NCBI RefSeq assembly: GCF_963678635.1
Contig: NC_087068.1
Location: 14,635,872-14,699,871, forward strand
Direction of reading: 5' to 3'
Length of the DNA stretch: 64,000 nt
Source of the DNA: Symsagittifera roscoffensis
Taxonomy: Eukaryota; Xenacoelomorpha; Acoela; Convolutidae
Part shown: piece after piece, positions 57,660-64,000 of the stretch
How positions within the stretch are numbered: the stretch's first letter is position 1
Layout of the letters: each line of letters opens with the position of its first letter
Translations under genes and position numbers: made by a program
The notes under the pieces: generated by a model
The model's input: only the letters and a program-made list of their open reading frames with translations
Told to the model about the DNA's origin: nothing
Databases searched by the model: none

Positions 57660-58604
57660 TTATTGTAATTTTGTTTTATCTGCAATTGAGCAAGTGGTTC
57701 TGATGGTCAGCATTATCTCGTTTTTAGTGAAGAACATTACAGTTGGAATGATTGTAAGCACTTCTGGACTTGGGATGTCCGGCTTGCAAGGCAGTTTCAA
57801 GTTCGCAGAGGCAGACGAGTGCTTGCAGAAATGGATTTTGGTACTTTCGCCATCTAAGGTGAGCCAATTTTGAATTGACGGATTAAATTGGTACAGTTGA
57901 TACTGACATAATGAAACGTGAACTTTAGTTTTAAATCTAAGTACAAGCTCTTTCATCAAAAACTCATAACCGTAGCGAGTTTTGTTACAAAAATGGACCA
58001 CATTATTTTGAAATGAACAGAGCCATGCTGACACGGCTTGAAAGATGACTAAAAGACAGCTCTCCGTACAAGGTATGAAATTGGAATCTGTTTTGCAAAA
58101 CGTTGTGTCGATGAAAATATTATAAAAACTATGAACAGCAGCTTCTTTTAAATTGTGGAAAAGATGATTGATTTGCTTCGTATGATCAGCTTGCCATCTG
58201 AAATTGCCAGTAAAAAGGACAGGTTTTTCTTTGGAAACTAATAAGAACATAACTGGACCTGGACAGTGACCTGCAGGAACAAGAGTGACAGTAAGGGTAT
58301 GAGTCTCGTCCCCTTCCAATGAAACATTCAATGTTGTCTCATTATCTGAATCTAGAGGTATAATATATGGAGTTAAATTAACATAAAGCGGCAATGCACT
58401 CAACAAAGCAGCCGAAACTTTTTGACAATAAATTTTCAAAATATACTGTTTTAACCTTTCGAAGAGATCAGGCTCATTAAGGCCCACCATGTGATCTGTA
58501 TGACAGTGCGAAAGAAAATAAACCGTAGATTTGAGGTTCTCACCATTGAAGCGATCAATTGAAACCCCAGGAAATTCTGATATTGGACCGGAAAATTCTG
58601 ACAT
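57660..58604 (-). CDS. DCLRE1C-like: Artemis-like nuclease (SNM1 family), single exon
   Basis: 314 aa similar to the N-terminal metallo-beta-lactamase/beta-CASP part of Artemis, the DNA hairpin-opening nuclease of end joining. It begins MSEFSGPISEFPGVSIDRF and continues YFLSHCHTDHMVGL (HxHxDH motif), LVPAGHCPGPVMFL, and IDTTFCKTD with the family's second-sphere Asp. At the position of the metal-binding Asp of human Artemis (TGDFR, Asp136) this gene has Asn (TGNFR). Later YGYEFLMKELVLRFKTKVHV and HFCKHSS match the beta-CASP part. It ends shortly after FFTKNEIMLTIRT, before the distal His motif and the regulatory C-terminal tail. One uninterrupted frame suggests a retrocopy or a truncated paralogue, or a downstream intron I cannot see. 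Confidence 0.85.
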   Translation of the reverse strand: MSEFSGPISEFPGVSIDRFNGENLKSTVYFLSHCHTDHMVGLNEPDLFERLKQYILKIYCQKVSAALLSALPLYVNLTPYIIPLDSDNETTLNVSLEGDETHTLTVTLVPAGHCPGPVMFLLVSKEKPVLFTGNFRWQADHTKQINHLFHNLKEAAVHSFYNIFIDTTFCKTDSNFIPCTESCLLVIFQAVSAWLCSFQNNVVHFCNKTRYGYEFLMKELVLRFKTKVHVSLCQYQLYQFNPSIQNWLTLDGESTKIHFCKHSSASANLKLPCKPDIPSPEVLTIIPTVMFFTKNEIMLTIRTTCSIADKTKLQ

Positions 58605-59054
58605 AATTTTAGAAGGAAAAAGGAATTATTAACAGTGAATTAATAAAATGAGGATTAAAGATACATTTCTATAGTTTTTAAGAAAGGAGAAGACCACCAC
58701 TTTTCGATCGTCATGAGCCCATATTGAGTGTAAGCATCTATCCTTGGTTATTTATACAACCAAAAATTTTATCATTTGGGCGCACAATTAAGATTACACG
58801 AGTGGATCCGAAAAACAATAACAATTAGCTTCAGTAGAGCCAATTTTCTCAAGTCAAAAAGAAACACTAGGGAATTTTAATTCCATAACTATCATTAAAA
58901 ATTTATCTAGTATGAACTACTTTGTAGCACTAATAAAACAAGCAGTACAGTTCATCAGATGAGGCAATAGAGATAACTATGAGGCAATAATGTACAAGAT
59001 AACTAAATCTACAGTTTTAGATAGGGAAAGAAACAGACGTTGATTGACTGTAAT
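58605..59054. other. Intergenic between two minus-strand genes
   Basis: AT-rich. It should contain the promoter of the Artemis-like gene on its left and the 3' UTR of the gene ending at 59055 on its right. No specific signal was identified. Confidence 0.5.
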
Positions 59055-59221
59055 TCAGTGACTCTGATAATCATACTGTGAAAATGAGGGTCTTAGAGAA
59101 GAATCTGCCTGAGCATTTGTTGTAGCATTTGATGTAGCACCATGGACGGCCATTTGAGACGGAACCAGAGACGGCGACTTGAAAGGGGGATTTGAGACGG
59201 CACCAGACACGGCACTTTGCA
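59055..59221 (-). CDS. Terminal exon of the minus-strand host gene
   Basis: The acceptor TTTTTTTAG precedes TG-CAA. It reads QSAVSGAVSNPPFKSPSLVP, then SQMAVHGATSNATTNAQADS and ends FSQYDYQSH-stop: a low-complexity Ser/Ala/Asn tail. Start phase 1 matches the donor GCTA|GTAATC of the exon above it. Confidence 0.5.
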
Positions 59222-59309
59222 CTAAAAAACTTTTTTTAAAATAAAATCCTAGTCATGAAATAATTTGGTAAAATTAGTTTGAGATTTTGAAATTTAGATG
59301 GCTGATTAC

Positions 59310-59447
59310 TAGCTTTGTGAGCAAACAGCAAGCGGCTAACTTTGTTTTGCTTTTGCGAGTTGATTTCGAGTTGAATTGAGCCGACGAGTTTTGCTTTTGC
59401 GAGTTGAATTGAGCTGTGCAATTGCGTACTAAGGGCGATTGTTTGCA
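59310..59447 (-). CDS. Small internal exon, cassette copy
   Basis: Starts TTTTTTTTTTAG|TG-CAA-ACA, encodes QTIALSTQLHSSIQLAKAKL, VGSIQLEINSQKQNKV and ends FAHKA|GTAATC in phase 1. The first ten residues repeat those of the next exon upstream (QTTALCK). The flanking introns are paralogous. Confidence 0.5.
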
Positions 59448-59550
59448 CTAAAAAAAAACAGTTTTCTAATAAACTGGTCATTAAACATTTTAGTAATATG
59501 TTTTGATATTTGAGATTTTGAAACCCACTGATAATGGAGCGTAGACATAC

Positions 59551-59622
59551 TATCTGGTGTACTGGTCTCTCCGAAAACGGGAAATTTGGCATAGGGCAAT
59601 TTGCATAGGGCGGTTGTTTGCA
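59551..59622 (-). CDS. Small internal exon, cassette copy
   Basis: 72 nt, TTTTTTTTAG|TG-CAA-ACA, encoding QTTALCKLPYAKFPVFGETS and TPD, ending A|GTATGT in phase 1. It is a sister of the 59310-59447 exon. A related but less clear unit with donor TATCG|GTAGGT lies at about 59700-59770. Confidence 0.5.
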
Positions 59623-59885
59623 CTAAAAAAAAACAGTTTTCTAATAAACTAGTCATAAATTGTTTTAGTAATATAATTGAGATTTGAGGTTTTGAAACCT
59701 ACCGATAAGGTAAGGTTGGCACTGTTTGAATAGATTGACTGTTTGGCGATTATTTGCACTGACTGAGACTGAGACGCACTAGAGACGTACTACGCTACAT
59801 TTGTTGTGTCGGCTAAAAAAAAATTTCTAATAAACAGTCAAAATCCTTTTTAGTAATTTATTTTGAGATTTTGAACCGTTACGAC

Positions 59886-60231
59886 GAGGGTCCGACCCCA
59901 GGCTGGGTTGACCCAGCGGTTCTTGCGCGTACTTGGCCCCCACCCACTTGTCCAATTATCATTGGATGAGTCGTCTTCGATTCGCCCATCCCAGACCACA
60001 GCGTGCCCGAGACCGCGAGCCCGCACGTAGGAGAACGCAATAGCGTCCAAGGTAGTGCTCTCCTCCTCGTCAATGCCCGAGAGCAGATCAAAGTCGGAGA
60101 CACTCCTCAGTTGCTCCGGTTCCGACTCCGAGTCGGAGTCACGGTAGGGCACAACTGTATCGACTTCGATCTGGTCTCCTCCCTCCTCATCGTCATCCTC
60201 GTCATTTGGTTCCTCGTCCGTGTCAGAGGAA
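59886..60231 (-). CDS. Acidic exon of the minus-strand host gene
   Basis: The acceptor CCTTTGTTTAG leads in phase 2 into SSDTDEEPNDEDDDEEGGDQ, then a Ser/Glu-rich SDSESEPEQLRSVSDF, and IAFSYVRARGLGHAVVWDG, ending WVNPAWGRTLV at a GTAACG donor. It is GC-rich and clearly coding. No domain was recognised; the first half is probably disordered. The phase joins it to the RING-like exon. Confidence 0.65.
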
Positions 60232-60397
60232 CTAAACAAAGGTAAAACATGATCGAGATGGAGGAAAAGTTGGATGTTTTTTTGTGGTTTACCATGGGAA
60301 GGTTCAAGTTAGTGGTCAAAGGTGGAAAGAAGAGGTTGTTCACATGGCACCAGGCTTAGTTAGTTTAACAATAAACAAGGTCAAAAGCAATAGTTAC

Positions 60398-60599
60398 ATG
60401 TGCATGCACGACTGAAAAGGCGGCAAATCCCGCCAAAAGAAGGGGCATTTTGGTTCAGGCTCATCCTGTATTTTGATCCAGCAGCTCAAACACAAATTGT
60501 GTGCCACATCGCCATCATGAATTTTATAGAGTTCCCGTCCATCGTCGCAGCATATAGGCCACATTTCAGCGTCGTCATTAGTAGCAATAATCATGTTTT
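60398..60599 (-). CDS. RING-like (degenerate) exon of the minus-strand host gene
   Basis: Lies between acceptor AATTTCAG and donor CAT|GTAACT. It encodes NDDAEMWPICCDDGRELYK, then HNLCLSCWIKIQDEPEPKC and PFFWRDLPPFQSC. The spacing recalls a RING finger (CPIC..H..C..C..CPFC), but the first Cys is Trp and the last zinc ligand position is Phe, so normal zinc binding is doubtful. It may be a diverged finger or a different Cys-rich fold. Confidence 0.5.
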
Positions 60600-60835
60600 C
60601 TGAAATTCAGTAATTCAGTTAGTTACTCAGATTGCATTCTAAAATTTAGAATCAAATTTCAATTTATAGAAAAAAAACTATTTTTAAAATGTCAATTAAT
60701 AAATCTAGTTGTTTTGTACATATTCGTTGAAAAAACTGTACAGATTATATTTTATTCGAATAGGAAGTCTTCAGGCCCTTTTGACTGATATTTGGGCCAT
60801 CAATGCCCCCATTGGTAATTATCCGCATGAACAAC

Positions 60836-60896
60836 GATGGCGTTGGAAGAGACTGTCCATCTCTTCTTTATTCGGCAGCCTTTCCTTAGTTGTTGG
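60836..60896 (-). CDS. Possible small exon (61 nt)
   Basis: Phase-consistent link between 61103 and 60599: acceptor TTTAAG, reads PTTKERLPNKEEMDSLFQRH, donor C|GTTGTT. The donor is weak, so the exon is tentative. Confidence 0.3.
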
Positions 60897-61102
60897 CTTA
60901 AATTACAAAATTATCAAAAGTTAGCATGAGAAGTTAAACTGAGGTTTTGGTATGAATTAAGCATTTCAGTATACTGGATGACGAAACTCAATTTTGCGAT
61001 CAATTGAGTATTTCAGTATATGCGATTAAACTGGGTGCAGTTTTTGGGATACGGAAGTAAGTATTTCAATATTTGGGATGAAATTCGGCCAGAAGTACGT
61101 AC

Positions 61103-61211
61103 GTAAATTATTCTGGCAAGGTGGTTATCTAAGGCTTTGTCGTGCGCCTTCAGAATTCTCCAGACCTCCTCCAGATCTTCTAATTCTTGCGGCTGGATCG
61201 TGTCTCTGGTG
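61103..61211 (-). CDS. Helical exon after the JmjC domain
   Basis: The acceptor TTTTTATAG joins in phase 2 to the JmjC exon. It reads TRDTIQPQELEDLEEVWRIL, then KAHDKALDNHLARIIY and ends at a strong GTACGT donor in phase 0. It corresponds in position to the helical region following JmjC in KDM2-type proteins. Confidence 0.6.
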
Positions 61212-61281
61212 CTATAAAAATATCTTTCTCTATTTTTAATTATTTTGACCAAAATGTATCAGTTTAGTCTTTGATACTAAC

Positions 61282-61645
61282 CACAGATGCACCATAAGCT
61301 CATTCAGAGCCAACATCGGAAAAGCAGGGTACCAGCTGCTGAAGGGCTCTTCGTCTTTCTGTTCAGGTCGAAAAGCTCTGGCAGCCGTCAGCAGGTGTCC
61401 ACGATGAATGAAATCGACACCCAATGCCACTGACTCTGAATGGGTTTCAACCATGTGTATCATGCCAGCTGGCATAACGAGGGCCTGGCGCTCCGTCAGA
61501 ACAACTTTCTGACACCCTGCAGCATCACAGCGAGGGTCATCTCCGGGAAACATCGGTTTCCAACCCAGAGATTGATGCATTAGATATTCCTGGAATATCT
61601 GCTTGTTCTTGACCGACAGGGCCATCAAATAAAATGTTCTGCAGC
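61282..61645 (-). CDS. JmjC-domain exon (KDM2-like), C-terminal half
   Basis: The acceptor TCTTTTAG leads to CRTFYLMALSVKNKQIFQEY, then CQKVVLTERQALVMPAG, MIHMVETHSESVALGVDFIH, and PEQKDEEPFSSWYPAFPML. It lines up with the part of human KDM2A from KVFWLIPPT through GWIHAVYTPTD and GGNFLHS to the post-JmjC helices. The distal iron-binding His is kept (MIHMV). The donor is CTGTG|GTTAGT. JmjC proteins of this type demethylate histone H3K36; activity here is doubtful because the HxD half was not found. Confidence 0.7.
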
Positions 61646-61717
61646 CTAAAAGAAAAAAGAACTAAATGGAACAAAATGGTGGGAGAAGACCTGAGACATG
61701 CATAAACGTGCGTTTCA

Positions 61718-61822
61718 AGTCCAATGTATGTGTCCCAACGACATATCCTTGACTGCTTTTGGGACAGAGAATTTCGTGGCGGCCGACAAGGAAGCATCAG
61801 CATCAATGATATTCCAGAACAT
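61718..61822 (-). CDS. JmjC N-terminal segment (partial)
   Basis: One frame reads FWNIIDADASLSAATKFSVP, then KAVKDMSLGHIHW, matching the KDM2 segment LYNVISLEFS..VQRPSTVDFIDWV. The frame closes directly afterwards, and only about 70 nt separate it from the next exon. The roughly 45-residue stretch that normally supplies the iron-binding HxD (DFHVDFGGTSVW in KDM2A) is therefore absent from this interval. Confidence 0.45.
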
Positions 61823-61889
61823 TTACAGAATTGATCGGAACAAAGTTTGAAGTTCAGCTGGCTTAATTGATCGTATATATTCCTAGGAT

Positions 61890-62310
61890 TGAACACAAAT
61901 GTGAGGTTAAACTTATTGAAAAACTGGAGTCTTATTAGGAGTCTAATTACTTTACAAACTGATTATCTTTTCTTTAAGATGTACCGTCTAGCTCTGAGTT
62001 CCTTGGGGTATTTCTTCAAAATTTATTCAATGAAGTTGTCCCCATACATTCGGCAGTCAGACTGGCAACTATCCGCTAGTTGGTTTTTGAACTCTTTGAT
62101 GGATTTAGCCGATGGTTCTCACAAAGCTCCTTGTTGGCCAATAAACCAGTCTGACTGGATCCAGTTGACAAGAACAACTGCAGCCACGCACTGTATTAGA
62201 CTTGAGGCAGGCATGATCTAACAAAATACCCAAAAAAGATGATCGGAATTTAATTTTCACGACTTTGAGCTAGTTTTAGGTTCAGATGCTTACTTGCGAA
62301 AATCTCTCTC
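61890..62310. other. Region between JmjC and proline-rich exons
   Basis: A minus-strand frame (about 62218-62125) begins MPASSLIQCVAAVVLVNWIQ and is hydrophobic, but it is short and unsupported. The rest holds no clear exon. The missing 5' JmjC exons should be here or further upstream if the gene is complete. Confidence 0.4.
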
Positions 62311-62962
62311 TTATTTTGCCATGGTCAATTGGAGGTTACATGTCAATCTGACTGGCACTCGTGCTGCAAGAGCTGCCTGAAACCACGGCAAAACTCTGTG
62401 GTTTTTTTCCCCAAGAGCTTTTGGTTTCTGTATCCGCACCAGAGGAGGTCGTTCATCTGTTCTCAGATCTGCTTCAACCAGACTATGAAGTGGCGAAATG
62501 GAGCCTGGCAGAGGAAAAGGCGAAACGAACTCTGGTACGAGAGGAAGTGGATCTGGCCTCAGACACGGTCCATTCGGTACCTCGGGAAGTGGTAACATCC
62601 TGATTGGCGCAGCTGGCGCATAGATGGGCAACCTGGCGCTCCGATGGGTGACTTCCGAGGTATGTTCATCGATAGAACTTGTCACTTCTGGAACGGTAAC
62701 TGTAGTACTAACAGTACCTGGAGCAGTGCCCTTGGAGCAGTGCCCTTGGAGCAGTGCCCTTGGAGCAGTGCCCTTGTTCATTGATAGTACTTGTCACTTC
62801 TGGAGCGGTAACTGTAGTACCAACAGTACCTGGAGCAGTGCCGTTGGAGCAGTGCCCTTGTTCATTGATAGTACTTGTCACTTCTGGAGCAGTAACTGTA
62901 GTACCAAAAGTACCTGGAGCAGTGCCCTTGGAGATTTCACCATCATTCAGTGAAATAGAGGG
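62311..62962 (-). CDS. Proline-rich exon with minisatellite
   Basis: The acceptor CTGTTTTAG|CCC leads to PSISLNDGEISKGTAPGTFG, then repeats of GTTVTAPEVTSTINEQGHCS, and then a Pro-rich non-repeated part (PIYAPAAPIRMLPLPEVPNG, PCLRPDPLPLVPEF). The frame of the repeats and that of the proline-rich part differ because of the 14-bp array at 62720-62775, so either this allele is disrupted or the true exon structure differs. Family unknown. Confidence 0.45.
62690..62935 (-). repeat. 84-bp minisatellite with nested 14-bp units
   Basis: Three long units share GTAACTGTAGTACYAACAGTACC and TTGATAGTACTTGTCACTTC (plus strand). Each contains the 14-bp unit GAGCAGTGCCCTTG, present 4, 2 and 1 times from left to right. 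Confidence 0.85.
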
Positions 62963-63031
62963 CTAAAACAGTTATGATGATTTAATTGAAGACTATTGTT
63001 TAAAAATAAAACGGTGTGGTTTTACATGCAA

Positions 63032-63310
63032 TTAGAATGGTCGAATGGATTCCTCATCCTCCGGCTCCATTTTGCACCAAAACGTCGCCAATTGTTCCTG
63101 CTTGTACCCGCTCGTCGCATCTGGCTCGTTTGGTTCCTGCTTCCACCAGGTAGTCGTCACATCATGCCCTTTTCTCCACGGCTCATGTTTGTTCCAGGAG
63201 GTCGTCCTGCTCGTCGTCCTGGTCTTGGTCGTCTTTCTGCTGGTTCCCAACGCATTTCATACGGTAGTCCGTCTCGTCGTCTGACTCTTTGTCGTTGTCG
63301 TGTTACAGTC
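63032..63310 (-). CDS. Acidic/charged exon region
   Basis: Minus-strand coding-like sequence: HDNDKESDDETDYRMKCVGN with QQKDDQDQDDEQDDLLEQT in one frame, and WNKHEPWRKGHDVTTTWWKQ with MEPEDEESIRPF in another. Its GC content and acid-rich bias resemble the exon at 59886. It could be an exon pair of the same host gene. Boundaries are uncertain. Confidence 0.35.
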
Positions 63311-63421
63311 TAGTTGCGCAGACGTGGACTGAATTATTTGGCTTAGTGCTAAAATAGTTTGAATATGAAGTCAATAAGCATATCTTATTTTATATCTTAT
63401 TTCAAAAGCACACGTCTTCAG

Positions 63422-63535
63422 TCACTCTGATCATCGCCGATTTCATCCTCGCAGATCAAATTTGCCCTCCTCTGCTTCGCTCTGAATGATAATTGGCACT
63501 CCTCATAAGTGTCCCGCACAAAGTTATAAATTTTC
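63422..63535 (-). CDS. Possible terminal exon of another host gene
   Basis: The acceptor CTCTCCCACTAG precedes KIYNFVRDTYEECQLSFRAK, then QRRANLICEDEIGDDQSD-stop. Compact and coding-like, and close to the Cys/His exon on its right on the same strand. If this is a gene end, the JmjC gene starts to its left. Confidence 0.4.
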
Positions 63536-63594
63536 CTAGTGGGAGAGAGCAGCTTTAGTTTGAGCCCAGATCTTTGATTGGCTCTTATTCTCTC

Positions 63595-63764
63595 TCAGCA
63601 TCCAGGCGACAACACATGCTCTGCAGTTCTGTAGCAGTGGCTGAAGCCCTCCGTGCCACAGAACATGCAAGTCAGTTTCTGCAGTTTCGCACCCCAATTC
63701 TGGCATCGCTTTTCAGCAAAATAGCGGACCATTTTGCTTTTTTGCGAAAATTGTAGGTCACACT
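63595..63764 (-). CDS. Exon with Cys/His pattern
   Basis: The acceptor TCGTTTCCAG leads to CDLQFSQKSKMVRYFAEKRC, then QNWGAKLQKLTCMFCGTEGF and SHCYRTAEHV. The CMFC..H..C..H pattern suggests a small zinc-binding unit. The frame closes soon after (SPGC-stop), so either the donor lies just before that or this is a gene end. Family unknown. Confidence 0.4.
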
Positions 63765-63775
63765 CTGGAAACGAA

Positions 63776-64000
63776 AAGAACAACAAAATCGGTCCAAGAA
63801 AGCATTAATATTAAGACAGTAAAATTTGTTTTCACATTATCGATTTTGTTACAAAAATTGGTATGCAAACTATAATTAGGCTATGACATTGTTAGCCCTC
63901 GTTACAAAAGCAAAGCCCTCCATACAATATAAAATTGATTCATACGTGAGGTGGGGAAAAGGAAAAAGATCCAATAGTTTTAGTGGAATCCGCAAATTCT
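63776..64000. other. Window end, no gene seen
   Basis: AT-rich, probably intronic to the minus-strand gene whose exon starts at 63764. Confidence 0.4.

Larger units (their letters stand above)
59222..59885 (-). repeat. Tandem exon-intron cassette repeats
   Basis: Four intron-like copies of about 70-85 bp (about 59222-59295, 59448-59525, 59623-59705, 59810-59885) share GGTTTCAAAATCTCAAA near the 5' side, TTACTAAAA as a branch-point-like site, then TTTATTAGAAAACTG and a T-run ending AG on the minus strand. Spacing is about 175-225 bp, each followed by an exon beginning TGCAAA. Confidence 0.6.

Noticed and set aside
57640-57873. 77-aa plus-strand open frame
   Set aside because: It is antisense to the Artemis-like coding sequence.

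Overview
The window is AT-rich animal (invertebrate-looking) nuclear DNA. It has GT-AG introns, tRNA-derived SINE-like pieces, a Mutator-like transposon, a Polinton (Maverick), a Ty3/Gypsy retrotransposon, and host exons for an EF-hand protein, an Artemis-like nuclease and a JmjC protein. Nothing in it is bacterial. The species cannot be named from the sequence. A 200-N scaffold gap lies at 45754-45953.

Layout. 1-6081: repeats and decayed transposons. These are a 15-bp satellite, a 1.5-kb MULE with long terminal inverted repeats (TIRs) and a decayed transposase, a SINE-like insert, a foldback element, a roughly 1-kb-spaced diverged repeat, and a dispersed repeat whose inverted partner lies near 48.2-48.6 kb. 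6082-24264: an 18.2-kb Polinton bounded by near-identical 245-bp TIRs. It carries two unknown proteins, a membrane protein, the packaging ATPase, integrase, minor and major capsid genes, an adenovirus-type protease, a PC4-like protein and protein-primed DNA polymerase B. It is recent, but several genes are broken. 24265-26453: AT-rich DNA with small tandem and inverted repeats.

26585-45753: a minus-strand Ty3/Gypsy element with a 178-bp left LTR; the right LTR runs into the gap. Its interior has been rearranged. A 6932-bp segment is present twice in tandem, and a 1.41-kb gag-protease segment is repeated (two full copies plus one partial in the left block, five in the right block). The copies are almost identical although the visible LTR pieces differ at about one base in ten. 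A likely host exon ends directly at the left LTR.

45954-54087: 3' end of a plus-strand EF-hand gene. Its terminal exon and 3' UTR lie in a tandemly duplicated 2.5-4 kb block, giving two alternative last exons. 54088-57659: AT-rich DNA without recognised genes. 57660-58604: a one-exon Artemis (DCLRE1C)-like nuclease on the minus strand, short, with Asn at a catalytic Asp position. 59055-63775: minus-strand exons with consistent splice phases. They form the 3' part of a JmjC (KDM2-like) gene with a degenerate RING-like exon, an acidic exon and three small exons flanked by duplicated introns, plus upstream proline-rich, minisatellite-bearing and acidic exons that may belong to it or to neighbouring genes.
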